From Candidatus Bariatricus faecipullorum (GTDB lineage Bacteria; Bacillota; Clostridia; Lachnospirales; Lachnospiraceae): a stretch of DNA of 44,008 nucleotides. Made by a program: the position numbers and the translations under genes. Location: assembly GCA_019118525.1 (NCBI GenBank), contig DWYV01000003.1:1-44008 (forward strand). The letters run 5' to 3'. Of the stretch, positions 1 through 9,190 are shown in pieces; the first letter of the stretch is position 1, and every line of letters starts with the position of its first letter. The notes under the pieces are model-generated. The model worked only from the letters and a program-made list of their open reading frames with translations, did not search any database and was not told the DNA's origin.

Positions 1-31
1 GTCGGCAGCGTCAGATGTGTATAAGAGACAG
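1..31 (+). other. Nextera/Tn5 sequencing adapter left on contig
   Basis: The first 31 bases match the Illumina Nextera read-1 adapter: the tail GTCGGCAGCGTC followed by the 19-bp Tn5 mosaic end AGATGTGTATAAGAGACAG. This is library sequence and not part of the genome. Any reading frame through it, including the upstream extension of addB, is spurious. Confidence 0.97.
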
Positions 32-70
32 GTACGGGCCGGCCCGTACCCGTCCCCCACTACAATTTCG
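32..70 (+). repeat. Palindromic repeat, copy 1 (truncated by adapter)
   Basis: The right arm (41-57) and the inner nine bases of the left arm of a 34-bp palindrome are present; the outer left arm is replaced by adapter. The one-sided flank ACTACAATT follows, as in the copy at 21277. It ends just before the addB ribosome site. Confidence 0.8.
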
Positions 71-83
71 GAAGGAGAAAGTT

Positions 84-3000
84 ATGTCACTGCAGTTTGT
101 GTTTGGAAATTCGGGAGCCGGGAAGTCTCACTGGCTGTATGAGCATATTATCGGGGAATCCCTGAAGCACCCCGACCACAATTATATCATTCTGGTGCCG
201 GAGCAGTTTACCATGCAGACCCAGAGAGAACTGGTTCTCCGCCATCCCAGGCACGGGATTATGAATATTGATGTGCTCAGTTTTGCCCGTCTGGCGTTTC
301 GTATCTTTGAGGAAACGGGAACCCGGACGGGGACGGTGCTGGATGACGAAGGGAAAAATCTGATTCTGCGGAAAATCGCCGGAGACATGGCCCCATCCCT
401 GAAAGTGCTGGGAGGAAATATCCGTAAGATGGGATACATCAGTGAGGTGAAATCGGTGCTGTCCGAGCTGACCCAGTACAGTATAGGACCGGAAGATATG
501 GACCAGATGCTGGAAGCGGCGGGGGAAAATCAGGCCCTGGTGTGGAAACTTAAGGATATTCAGAAACTGTACCAGGCTTTTGAAGCGTACCTGGAAGATA
601 AGTACATTACCCGGGAGGAACTTCTGGACGTGATGTGCCGGGCGGCCGGCCGGTCGGAAAAACTGAAAAACAGTACCGTTGCCCTGGACGGCTTTACCGG
701 CTTTACGCCGGTGCAGATGAAGGTGCTGGCGGAACTGATGCGTCTGTGCCCTAAAGTGATGGTGACGGTGACGGCGGACGGGAAAACCGACCTTTACCAG
801 AAAGGGGACAGCTTCGAACTTTTCGCCATGAGCCGGAAGACCGTATCCGGTCTGGTAAAACGGGCGAAGGAATCCGGCGTCTGGCTGGAGCCGGAGGTCC
901 GCCTGCCGGAGCGGCCGGTTTACCGGTTCCGGAACAACCCGGCCCTGGGGTTTCTGGAGTCGCAGCTCTTCCGATATGGACGGGAGACCTGGCAGGGAGA
1001 GCAGGACGCGCTTCGAATCTGCTGTGCCAGAAATCCCCGGGAGGAAGTCCGCAGGACTGCCTGGCGCATCCGCCATCTGGTGCGGGAGAGAGGATACCGC
1101 TACCGGGACATTGCGGTTATCGCAAGCGATATGGAAGTATACGGGGATATTCTGGAAAAAGAATTTGCATCCTGCCGGATTCCGGTTTTTATGGATTATA
1201 AAAGAAATGTCCTGCAGAACTCCTTTGTGGAATATATCCGGAGTCTGCTGGCCATGCTGGATATGGGCTTTGCCCCGGACAGTGTGTTCCGGTTCCTGCG
1301 CACGGGACTGACCGGATTTTCCAGGGAAGAGCTGGACATGCTGGAAAATTACGTGCGGGCCCTGGGAATTCGGGGATTTAAGAAGTGGCAGGAAAAATGG
1401 ATACGCAGAGGGAAAAATACGACAGAAGAGGAGCTGGAGACCCTGAATCACCTCCGTGTGCGGTTTGTGGAAAAGCTGGACAGCCTGGTATTTGTATTCC
1501 GGCAGAGACGGAAAACGGTGCGGGACATGACGGAGGCGCTGTATCACTTTTTTGTACAGGAAGATATCCAGAAACAGCTGAAAGGTCAGGAAACGCTGTT
1601 TCAGGACCGGGGCGAGCTGGCCCTTGCGAAAGAATATGCCCAGATTTACCGGGTGGTGCTGGAACTGTTCGACAAGTTTGTGGCCCTGCTGGGGGAAGAA
1701 CCCATGGGTATGCAGGAGTACAGTGAACTGCTGGATGCCGGATTTTCCGAGGCCCGGGTGGGCGTTATCCCGCCGGGGGTGGACCAGGTGGTTGCCGGCG
1801 ATATTGAGCGGACCCGGCTTCGGGATATCCGTGCCCTGTTTCTGCTGGGGGTAAACGATACCCTGATTCCCGGGACCGCCGAGGCAGGAGGACTGCTTTC
1901 TGACCGGGACCGGGAACGGTTCGCCCAGGCCGGCGTGGAGCTGGCACCGGGCGTGCGGGAGAAGACCTGGATTCAGAAATTTTATCTGTATCTGAACATG
2001 ACCCGTCCCACGGAAGAACTGACGCTTCTGTACAGCCGGGTGTCCACGGACGGGAAAAGCCTTCGCCCGGCCTACCTGGCAGGGGAAGTGCTGCGGATGT
2101 ATCCGGACATGAAGGTGGAAGATCTGGAAACTTCCGGTATCCGTCAGCAGGAACTTACGCCGGAGACAGGGCTTGCCTGCCTGGCGGAGCGGATGCAGAC
2201 GCCCGGCGCCCTTCAGGAGAGCGACTGGCAGGAACTGTACCGCTGGTACACGGCCCGTCCAGCCTGGAAAGAAAAAGTGGAGAGGCTGACCGGGGCCGGA
2301 ACCTACCGGATGCCCGAAGACCGGCTGAGCCGGAAGACGGCAGAGGAGCTGTTCGGAAACCGGCGGCAGGGGATTACCCGGCTGGAACAGTTTGCGGCCT
2401 GCCCCTTTGCCCATTTCCTTTCCTACGGCCTGCGGCTTCAGGAGCGGGAAGAGTTTTCTTTTGCGGCCCTGGACTTTGGAACCGTGTTTCACGAGGCGCT
2501 GGAGCGGTACGGCAGAAAGCTGGAGGCGGAAGGACTGGACTGGGATTCTGTGGATGAAGAAAGACAGGAAGAACTGGTCGAAGCCTCCGTGGAGGAGAGC
2601 ATTGTCGACTATCATAACAGCGTGCTTTACGGGACGGCGAGAAACGCCAGCCTGATTCCCCGCATGAAGCGGCTTCTGAAGCGGACGGTGTGGGCCATGG
2701 GCGGACAGCTTGCCCGGGGCAGCTTCCGGCCGGAAGGCTCCGAGGTGAGTTTCGGAAGCGGAAAGATAGACCGGATAGATACCTGCGAGGATGAGGATAA
2801 AGTCTATGTGAAAATTCTGGACTACAAAACGGGATCCAGAACGTTTGACATGGCCGCTTTCTACCATGGCCTGCAGATGCAGCTGACCGTGTACATGGGA
2901 GAGGCGCTGAAGCTGGAAGAGAAGCGCCACCCCGGGAAAAAAGCGGTGCCGGCGGGGATTTTCTACTATCGCATGAAAGACCCCCTGGTGGAAAAGAAGC

Positions 3001-3431
3001 CGGACGAGAGACAGCTGGAAGAGGCTATCCTGCGGGAACTGAAGCTGGACGGCATTGTCAACGGCGAGGAAGCGGTGATACAGCGCCTGGACCGGGAGTT
3101 TACCGGCAGTTCCGCCGTCATTCCGGTGACCAGGACAAAGAGCGGGTACAGCAGAGAGTCCCGGATGGTTTCCACAGAAGAATTTCAGGAAATGCTGGAG
3201 TATGCGGAAGAAAAAAGAGAGGAACTGGAACAGGCCATAAAGGACGGATACGTCAAGGCCAGCCCTTATGAGCTGGGCAGGGATACGGCCTGCGATTACT
3301 GCCGGTTCCGGAAAATCTGCGGATTTGACCAGACCCTGGAAGGGTGCCGGATGCGCAGACTGCCCCGTCTGTCCATGGAGGACGTGCTGGGACTTTTAAA
3401 AATCCGGAAGGAGACGGGAAAATGGGAGTAA
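84..3431 (+). CDS. addB: AddB, ATP-dependent helicase/nuclease subunit B
   Basis: The 1115-residue protein is the AddB subunit of the AddAB helicase-nuclease, which resects double-strand DNA ends for RecA-dependent repair in Firmicutes. The N-terminus carries the family's Walker A-like motif GNSGAGKSHWL. The C-terminal nuclease has the KILDYKTGSR motif. Four cysteines expected to hold a 4Fe-4S cluster are visible: one in FAACPFAHF and three in CDYCRFRKICGF. The start is the ATG at 84, preceded by GGAAGGAGAAA; an in-frame start further upstream would lie in adapter sequence. It overlaps addA by 10 bases, so the two are co-translated. Length and motifs are normal for the family; the promoter is off the contig. 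Confidence 0.97.
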   Translation: MSLQFVFGNSGAGKSHWLYEHIIGESLKHPDHNYIILVPEQFTMQTQRELVLRHPRHGIMNIDVLSFARLAFRIFEETGTRTGTVLDDEGKNLILRKIAGDMAPSLKVLGGNIRKMGYISEVKSVLSELTQYSIGPEDMDQMLEAAGENQALVWKLKDIQKLYQAFEAYLEDKYITREELLDVMCRAAGRSEKLKNSTVALDGFTGFTPVQMKVLAELMRLCPKVMVTVTADGKTDLYQKGDSFELFAMSRKTVSGLVKRAKESGVWLEPEVRLPERPVYRFRNNPALGFLESQLFRYGRETWQGEQDALRICCARNPREEVRRTAWRIRHLVRERGYRYRDIAVIASDMEVYGDILEKEFASCRIPVFMDYKRNVLQNSFVEYIRSLLAMLDMGFAPDSVFRFLRTGLTGFSREELDMLENYVRALGIRGFKKWQEKWIRRGKNTTEEELETLNHLRVRFVEKLDSLVFVFRQRRKTVRDMTEALYHFFVQEDIQKQLKGQETLFQDRGELALAKEYAQIYRVVLELFDKFVALLGEEPMGMQEYSELLDAGFSEARVGVIPPGVDQVVAGDIERTRLRDIRALFLLGVNDTLIPGTAEAGGLLSDRDRERFAQAGVELAPGVREKTWIQKFYLYLNMTRPTEELTLLYSRVSTDGKSLRPAYLAGEVLRMYPDMKVEDLETSGIRQQELTPETGLACLAERMQTPGALQESDWQELYRWYTARPAWKEKVERLTGAGTYRMPEDRLSRKTAEELFGNRRQGITRLEQFAACPFAHFLSYGLRLQEREEFSFAALDFGTVFHEALERYGRKLEAEGLDWDSVDEERQEELVEASVEESIVDYHNSVLYGTARNASLIPRMKRLLKRTVWAMGGQLARGSFRPEGSEVSFGSGKIDRIDTCEDEDKVYVKILDYKTGSRTFDMAAFYHGLQMQLTVYMGEALKLEEKRHPGKKAVPAGIFYYRMKDPLVEKKPDERQLEEAILRELKLDGIVNGEEAVIQRLDREFTGSSAVIPVTRTKSGYSRESRMVSTEEFQEMLEYAEEKREELEQAIKDGYVKASPYELGRDTACDYCRFRKICGFDQTLEGCRMRRLPRLSMEDVLGLLKIRKETGKWE

Positions 3432-6400
3432 AATGGACAGAAGAACAGGAAAAAGTCATCCGTCTGCGGGACAGCAATATTCTGGTGTCCGCCGCGGCAG
3501 GGTCCGGGAAGACGGCGGTCCTGGTGGAACGGATTATCGGCCGGATTACCCGGGACAATCCGCCGCTGGATATCGACCGCCTGCTGGTGGTGACTTATAC
3601 GGAAGCGGCGGCGGCAGAAATGAAGGAGAGAATTGCCCGGGCCGTGGAGCAGGCGCTTCTGGAACAGCCGGACAGTGTGCACCTGAAAAAGCAGGCGGCG
3701 CTGGTACATACCGCCCGCATTACGACGATACACAGTTTCTGTCTGTCGGTGATTCGGGAATATTTTCATACCATTGATTTGGACCCCGGTTTCCGGGTGG
3801 CAGAAGAGGGTGAACTCCGGCTTCTGAAGCAGGATGTACTGTCAGAACTGCTGGAAGAACGGTACCAGGAGGGAAGCAGCCGCTTCCTCCGGTTTGCGGA
3901 AACCTTTTCGCCGGGAAGAGACGACAGAAAACTGGAGGAACTGGTGCTGGAACTTTACGAAGCTTCGGGCGCTTTCCCGGATGCCCGGGAGTGGCTGGAG
4001 GACTGCGCCGATGAATACCGGAAGGGTCTGTCCGGGGACAGCCGCTGGATGAAACGGCTTGTTTCCCATATAAAAGCCAGCCTGAACGCAGTGGAAGATA
4101 TGATAGAAAAGGCCAGGAAAATCTGCCTGGAACCGGGCGGCCCGGCGGTCTATGAAAAGGCGCTGGACGCCGATAAAAAACTGATAAAAAACATGCAGAA
4201 GGCCGCCGGTTTTGAGGAACTGTGGTTTGCCTTCTGGGCAGGAGGGAAGGCGGCCTTCGCGCGGCTTCCGGCGGCGCGGGGAGAGGAGCTGGACGAGAAA
4301 AAGACAGAAGAGGTAAAAAACCTCCGGAACCAGTGGAAGAAGGCGCTGACCGACCTGAAAGAACAGTTCTTTTTTCAGAAGCCGGAAGAAATGGAGCGGG
4401 ATTTTCAGCTCTGTATTCCCGTGACAGAAGAACTGGTCAGCCTGGTGCTGGAGTTTGAAGAGCGGTTCCGCCAGCAGAAGAACCGGAAAAATCTGATTGA
4501 TTTCCGGGATATGGAGCAGTATGCACTGCAGATTCTGACCCGGAAGGAGAACGGGAAACGGGTGCCCACGGAAGCGGCCCTGGATTATCAGGAGCGGTTC
4601 GAGGAAGTGATGGTAGACGAGTACCAGGACAGTAACCTTCTGCAGGAGGCGGTGCTGACCAGCGTGTCCCGGAACAGCCGGGGCGGCCACAATCTGTTTA
4701 TGGTAGGGGACGTGAAACAGAGCATTTACCGGTTCCGCCTGGCAAGGCCGGAACTGTTTCTGGAAAAATATCATACCTATGCCAGAGAGGAAGGACCGGA
4801 CTGCCGGATAGACCTGCACCGGAACTTCCGCAGCAGACCGGAAGTGCTGGAAAGCGTCAATGCCTTGTTTGAGCGGCTCATGGTAAAAGAACTGGGAGGC
4901 ATTACCTATGATGAGGAAGCGGCCCTGAACCCGGGTGCGGAATTCCCGGAAACGCCTGACTGCGGTACGGAAATCCTGGTAGTAGACGCTGCGTTTTCCC
5001 GGGAAACAGAGCAGGACAGCGTCCGGGAAACCCGCCAGGAGATGGAGGCCCGGGCGGTGGCGGAGCGGATTCACCGGCTGATGGCAGAGCAGAAAATCCG
5101 GGACGAAAAAACCGGGGACCTGCGTCCGGTTCAGTACCGGGATATCGTGATTCTGACCCGAAGCCTGAAGGGCTGGACCGACGCCTTTTCCCGGGTGCTG
5201 AACCGGGAGGGGATCCCGGTGGCGGTGGCCTCCCGGGAAGGGTATTTTCAGACGCTGGAAATCGGCTGGCTGATGGATTATCTGCGGATACTGGACAATC
5301 TGTGCCAGGACATTCCCCTGGCCGGAGCGCTGAAATCCCCCTTTGGAGGGATGACCGGGGAGGAACTGGCCCTTATCCGGGCGGCCTGCCCGGAAGGACC
5401 TTTTTACAGGGCCGTGCTCTCCCTGGCAGGACAGCCCGGTCTGACCAGAGAACTGGCAGAGGTGGCCGGGAAACTTCGGAACATTCTGGAACAGGCGGAA
5501 GAATTCCGGGAGAAGGTTCCCTATACGCCGGTATCAGACCTGCTCTGGGAGATTCTCCAGAAAACCGGCTACCGGGAATACGTTCTGGCCATGCCGGGGG
5601 GAGAACAGCGGGCGGCCAACCTGGACATGCTGCTTGTGCGGGCCCGGGCCTTTGAGTCCGCCAGCTACCGGGGACTGTTTCACTTTGTCCGCTATGTGGA
5701 CCAGCTGGAAAAGTATGATATGGATTTCGGGGAAGCACAGCTTCAGGACGAGACTTCAGACACGGTAAGACTGATGAGCATCCACAAGAGCAAGGGCCTG
5801 GAATTCCCGGTCGTCATCGTAGCAGGAATGGGAAAACAGTTCAATGAGCAGGACCTGCGAAAGAGCGTGGTTATCCACCCGGACCTGGGACTTGGCATGG
5901 ACGCTGTGGACACAGAAAAGCGGACCAAAAGTCCATCGCTTCTGAAAAAGGTGATTCAGAAGGAAACTGCCCTGGAGAACCTGGGAGAGGAACTGCGGAT
6001 TCTGTATGTGGCCATGACCAGGGCGAAGGAGAAGCTGATTCTGACCGGAATGGTATCCAGAGGCACTGTGGTGCTTCCAGAAGAGGAGGAAGAGCAGGAG
6101 AACGGGGCCCCAAAACCCCTTTCCTTTCTGCAGCTTGCCGGGGCGCGTACCTGCCTGGACTGGCTGCTTGCAGCGGCCCGGGGGCTTCCCCGGGAAACGC
6201 CGGTTCAGGTATGGCGGGTGGAACTGCCGGCACTGGTGGAGGCAGAGGCTGCCCGGGCCGGAACAGACGCGCTGGAAAAGGACTGGTATCTGAAGGAAAT
6301 TCAGAACCCGGAGAGCCCGCTGGCCGTAAGGGACGAAGAATTTGCAAAGCGGCTGGAGGCACAGCTTTCCTGGCATTATCCATATGAAAAAGAAGAAAAC

Positions 6401-7045
6401 CTGAAACTCAAATACACCGTTTCCGAGCTGAAAAAGAGAGCCTCCCTGGCCGGGGAGGAAGGGGAAGAGCTGATAGCGGAGGAGGACGCGGTTCCTCTGA
6501 TTCCGGCCTTTCTTCAGGAAGAACAGGAGATTGCAGGGGCCTCCCGGGGAAGCGCCTATCACCGGGTGCTGGAACTTCTGGATTTTTCCCGGGAATATAC
6601 AGTGGAAAGTCTGGAACAGGAAGTGGACGCTTTCTGGAGAGCGGGAAAAATACCCCAGGAAATGGCCGCCGCGGTGCGGCCCGAGGACATCCTCTTTTTT
6701 CTGAATACAGAAAGCGGAAAGCGGATGCGCCGGGCCGCCCGGGCCGGAAAGCTTTACAAAGAGCAGCCCTTTGTATTCGGCGTGGAAGCGGGCCGGATTT
6801 CACCGGACGCAGACGCCGGGGAACTGACTCTGATTCAGGGAATTATCGACGTCTGGCTGGAAGAAGAGGACGGCCTGGTTGTGCTGGACTATAAAACGGA
6901 CCGGGTGCGTACCGCAAAAGAGCTGACGGACCGGTACCGGGAACAGCTGTTTCTTTACGGAGAAGCCCTGGAACAGATGACAGAGAAGAAGGTAAAAGAG
7001 CGGATTATTTATTCGTTCACTTTGAGGGAGGAGATAGAATGCTGA
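3422..7045 (+). CDS. addA: AddA, ATP-dependent helicase/nuclease subunit A
   Basis: The 1207-residue protein is the UvrD-type helicase plus RecB-family nuclease subunit partnering AddB. Visible motifs are Walker A AAAGSGKTAVL near residue 30, motif II DEYQDSN at about 399-405, a late helicase motif LRILYVAMTRAKEKL, and nuclease motif VVLDYKTDR near 1156. The start ATG at 3422 lies inside the end of addB and has GGAAGGAGACGGGA upstream, which favours it over the earlier in-frame ATG at 3344. It overlaps the next gene by 7 bases. Function is assigned from family motifs and from the addB-addA order typical of Clostridia. Confidence 0.97.
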   Translation: MGVKWTEEQEKVIRLRDSNILVSAAAGSGKTAVLVERIIGRITRDNPPLDIDRLLVVTYTEAAAAEMKERIARAVEQALLEQPDSVHLKKQAALVHTARITTIHSFCLSVIREYFHTIDLDPGFRVAEEGELRLLKQDVLSELLEERYQEGSSRFLRFAETFSPGRDDRKLEELVLELYEASGAFPDAREWLEDCADEYRKGLSGDSRWMKRLVSHIKASLNAVEDMIEKARKICLEPGGPAVYEKALDADKKLIKNMQKAAGFEELWFAFWAGGKAAFARLPAARGEELDEKKTEEVKNLRNQWKKALTDLKEQFFFQKPEEMERDFQLCIPVTEELVSLVLEFEERFRQQKNRKNLIDFRDMEQYALQILTRKENGKRVPTEAALDYQERFEEVMVDEYQDSNLLQEAVLTSVSRNSRGGHNLFMVGDVKQSIYRFRLARPELFLEKYHTYAREEGPDCRIDLHRNFRSRPEVLESVNALFERLMVKELGGITYDEEAALNPGAEFPETPDCGTEILVVDAAFSRETEQDSVRETRQEMEARAVAERIHRLMAEQKIRDEKTGDLRPVQYRDIVILTRSLKGWTDAFSRVLNREGIPVAVASREGYFQTLEIGWLMDYLRILDNLCQDIPLAGALKSPFGGMTGEELALIRAACPEGPFYRAVLSLAGQPGLTRELAEVAGKLRNILEQAEEFREKVPYTPVSDLLWEILQKTGYREYVLAMPGGEQRAANLDMLLVRARAFESASYRGLFHFVRYVDQLEKYDMDFGEAQLQDETSDTVRLMSIHKSKGLEFPVVIVAGMGKQFNEQDLRKSVVIHPDLGLGMDAVDTEKRTKSPSLLKKVIQKETALENLGEELRILYVAMTRAKEKLILTGMVSRGTVVLPEEEEEQENGAPKPLSFLQLAGARTCLDWLLAAARGLPRETPVQVWRVELPALVEAEAARAGTDALEKDWYLKEIQNPESPLAVRDEEFAKRLEAQLSWHYPYEKEENLKLKYTVSELKKRASLAGEEGEELIAEEDAVPLIPAFLQEEQEIAGASRGSAYHRVLELLDFSREYTVESLEQEVDAFWRAGKIPQEMAAAVRPEDILFFLNTESGKRMRRAARAGKLYKEQPFVFGVEAGRISPDADAGELTLIQGIIDVWLEEEDGLVVLDYKTDRVRTAKELTDRYREQLFLYGEALEQMTEKKVKERIIYSFTLREEIEC

Positions 7046-7314
7046 CGGAGATAGTAATCGACTATCTGGTGGTGATGAGTCTGCTGACCTTTGCCGCTTA
7101 CGGCATGGACAAGCGGAAAGCGAAAAAAGGGCAGTGGAGAATTCCGGAAAAGACCCTGCTTCTGCTTGCTGTGCTGGGAGGCTCCCTGGGAGCGCTCCTG
7201 GGAATGTATGTGTTTCACCATAAAACGCAGAAGACAAAATTTGTAATTGGAGTGCCGGTAATTATTGCGGTACAGGCGGCAGTGGCAGCAGGATTTCTGT
7301 GGCTGCGGCCGTAG
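7039..7314 (+). CDS. DUF1294 small membrane protein
   Basis: This 91-residue protein has a DUF1294 pattern: an N-terminal membrane segment, the motif YGMDKRKAKKGQWRIPE, a second hydrophobic helix with a GGSLGALLGM core, then HHKTQKTKF and a final membrane helix. The family is widespread and of unknown biochemical role. The start overlaps the addA stop by 7 bases with GAGGGAGGAGATAGA in front, so it is translated with addAB. Whether it takes part in DNA repair or is only a passenger cannot be told from the sequence. Confidence 0.9.
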   Translation: MLTEIVIDYLVVMSLLTFAAYGMDKRKAKKGQWRIPEKTLLLLAVLGGSLGALLGMYVFHHKTQKTKFVIGVPVIIAVQAAVAAGFLWLRP

Positions 7315-7332
7315 CGGAAGGAGGATAACAGC

Positions 7333-8541
7333 ATGGGAATGAATCAGACGCCTGCCTCAGAGCGGGTACACATCGGTTTCTTTGGGAAAAGAAACGCGGG
7401 GAAGTCCAGTGTCATGAATGCCGTGACGGGACAGAAGCTGGCCGTGGTGTCAGAGGTAAAAGGAACGACTACAGACCCGGTCTACAAGACCATGGAGCTT
7501 CTGCCTCTCGGCCCGGTGGTGATGATGGATACGCCGGGCATTGACGATGAAGGGGAACTGGGAACGCTCCGGGTGAAAAAGAGCTGGCAGGTGCTCAATA
7601 AAACGGACGCCGCAGTGCTGGTAATTGACGCGGGAGAAGGCGTTTCCCCGGAAGATAAAAGGATGCTGGAACGCATCCGGGAAAAGGAGATTCCCTATGT
7701 AGTGGCCCTGAATAAAGCGGAGCTTGTGGAAGCAGAGGATATCCGGAAGGCGAAAGAGGCCCTGGATGTGCCGGAGGAGCTGCTTCTTCCGGTGAGCGCG
7801 GAAAAAGGAACGGGAATCCATGAACTGAAGGAAAAGATTGCGGAAGTGGCCGGAAAGGAAGAAAATAAAAAGCGGCTGGTGGGGGATATGCTATCCCCGG
7901 GAGACCTGGTGGTGCTGGTGGTACCCATTGACTCCGCAGCCCCCAAAGGACGGCTGATTCTGCCCCAGCAGCAGACTATCCGGGACGTGCTGGAATCCGG
8001 CGCCATCTCCGTGGTGACCAGGGAAACAGAACTGAAAGAAACTCTGGCGTCCCTGGGAAGAAAGCCCCGGCTTGTGATTACCGACAGCCAGGCATTTGGA
8101 AAGGTATCCGCGGATACACCGGAGGACATTTGGCTGACCTCTTTTTCCATTCTGATGGCAAGGTACAAGGGGAACCTGGATATTCTGCTGGAAGGCGTGC
8201 GTGCGCTGGACACCCTGAAAGACGGGGACACAGTGCTTATCAGCGAGGGTTGTACCCATCACCGCCAGTGCGACGATATCGGCACGGTCAAGATTCCCCA
8301 GTGGATTCGGGAGTATACGGGGAAGAAACTGCATTTTGCCACCACATCGGGCACGGAATTTCCCGATGAACTGGGAGAATACAGTCTGATTGTCCACTGC
8401 GGCGGCTGCATGCTGAATGAAAGAGAAGTACAGTACCGTCTGAAATGCGCGAAGGACCAGGAGGTGCCCATCACCAATTACGGGATGCTGATTGCCCAGG
8501 TTCACGGGATACTGAAACGGTCGCTGGAATTTCTGGAGTAG
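7333..8541 (+). CDS. hydF: HydF, [FeFe]-hydrogenase H-cluster maturation GTPase
   Basis: The 402-residue protein is the HydF scaffold GTPase that assembles and delivers the diiron subcluster of [FeFe]-hydrogenase. The N-terminal GTPase domain shows P-loop GKRNAGKSS, DTPG and NKAE motifs. The C-terminal cluster-binding region shows the HydF signature CxHx45HCxxC: Cys307, His309, His355, Cys356 and Cys359. The start ATG follows AAGGAGGATAACAGC; an ATG two codons in is possible. The usual partners hydE and hydG are not in this window, so they must be elsewhere if the pathway is complete. It implies fermentative hydrogen metabolism in an anaerobe. Confidence 0.96.
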   Translation: MGMNQTPASERVHIGFFGKRNAGKSSVMNAVTGQKLAVVSEVKGTTTDPVYKTMELLPLGPVVMMDTPGIDDEGELGTLRVKKSWQVLNKTDAAVLVIDAGEGVSPEDKRMLERIREKEIPYVVALNKAELVEAEDIRKAKEALDVPEELLLPVSAEKGTGIHELKEKIAEVAGKEENKKRLVGDMLSPGDLVVLVVPIDSAAPKGRLILPQQQTIRDVLESGAISVVTRETELKETLASLGRKPRLVITDSQAFGKVSADTPEDIWLTSFSILMARYKGNLDILLEGVRALDTLKDGDTVLISEGCTHHRQCDDIGTVKIPQWIREYTGKKLHFATTSGTEFPDELGEYSLIVHCGGCMLNEREVQYRLKCAKDQEVPITNYGMLIAQVHGILKRSLEFLE

Positions 8542-8720
8542 CGCTTCTGCGCTTTGCCAGTCCGGAGAGCGTGATTCGCAAAGCCGCACTGACGTGCTAA
8601 CCAGCGGCTTGCGCCGCCATCTTTGCTCATCATTTGGCGCTCCCCGCGTCCAGAAAAAGCTCAGACCGGTTTTATGCGAGCATAACCAGCTCTGGGCTTT
8701 TTCTGGACGGCGGAGCTGGT
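8542..8720. repeat. GC-rich block of nested inverted repeats, no gene
   Basis: This stretch after hydF holds no convincing reading frame. It contains an inverted repeat at 8577-8587/8604-8613 and a much longer hairpin at 8639-8716. The core arms of the long hairpin, CCAGAAAAAGCTCAGA (8650-8665) and its near complement (8691-8706), surround an inner TTATG/CATAA stem. No run of T follows, so it is a poor intrinsic terminator. Its base composition contrasts sharply with the AT-rich promoter region that follows. It could be a dispersed repeat or a relic. Confidence 0.6.
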
Positions 8721-8769
8721 CTTAAGGAAGTCTTTATTTTTTCTTATGTAAATCTTTTATAATATTATA

Positions 8770-8800
8770 TTGACAATCAATATTATACGAAATATAATAT
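8770..8800 (+). promoter_or_regulatory. Promoter with overlapping palindromes, padR operon
   Basis: A full-consensus vegetative promoter is present: TTGACA at 8770-8775, a 17-bp spacer, and TATAAT at 8793-8798. The -10 box lies in a perfect inverted repeat, ATATTATA (8780-8787) and TATAATAT (8793-8800). The -35 box lies in a second, imperfect palindrome centred on ATTGACAAT. Both are plausible operators for the PadR repressor encoded downstream; that link is inferred. About 65 bases of leader separate it from padR. Confidence 0.85.
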
Positions 8801-8866
8801 ACTCATCAAAACAATATTGCAAACTCGCGAGCAAGTCTTGAATGATTAAAAAAGGAGGAGCGGAAT

Positions 8867-9190
8867 ATGGTATTTAACACCGGAGCGGCGCTGCTGGACG
8901 CGGTCACTCTTGCGGTGATTTCCAGGGAACCTCAGGGGACCTATGGATACAAGATTACCCAGGATGTGCGGGGCGCGCTGGATATTTCGGAGTCCACGCT
9001 GTATCCGGTGCTGAGAAGGCTGCAGAAAGACGACTGTCTGGAAGTTTATGATATGCAGATTGACGGTCGGAACCGGCGCTACTACAAGATTACGGAAAAG
9101 GGTCTGGCGCAGCTGAATCTGTACCGCGTGGAATGGAAGAATTATTCAAAAAAGATAACAGCTATGTTTGAGGGAGGTGTGACTGCATGA
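8867..9190 (+). CDS. PadR-family transcriptional regulator
   Basis: The 107-residue protein is a short PadR regulator consisting almost only of the winged helix (about residues 10-85), with the family's YGYKITQDV and ESTLYPVLRRLQKD segments and the wing sequence GRNRRYYKITEKG. Short PadR proteins dimerise through a C-terminal helix and normally repress their own operon, responding to ligand or membrane stress. AAGGAGGAG lies before the ATG. Its stop overlaps the next gene's start (ATGA), so it is co-translated with the DUF1700 protein. The palindromes in its promoter fit autoregulation. Confidence 0.95.
   Translation: MVFNTGAALLDAVTLAVISREPQGTYGYKITQDVRGALDISESTLYPVLRRLQKDDCLEVYDMQIDGRNRRYYKITEKGLAQLNLYRVEWKNYSKKITAMFEGGVTA

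Noticed and set aside
87..2930. Very long open frame on the minus strand opposite addB (947 codons)
   Set aside because: It is the mirror of a strong addB gene with codon bias that leaves few stops on the other strand. It has no ribosome site and no recognisable domain.
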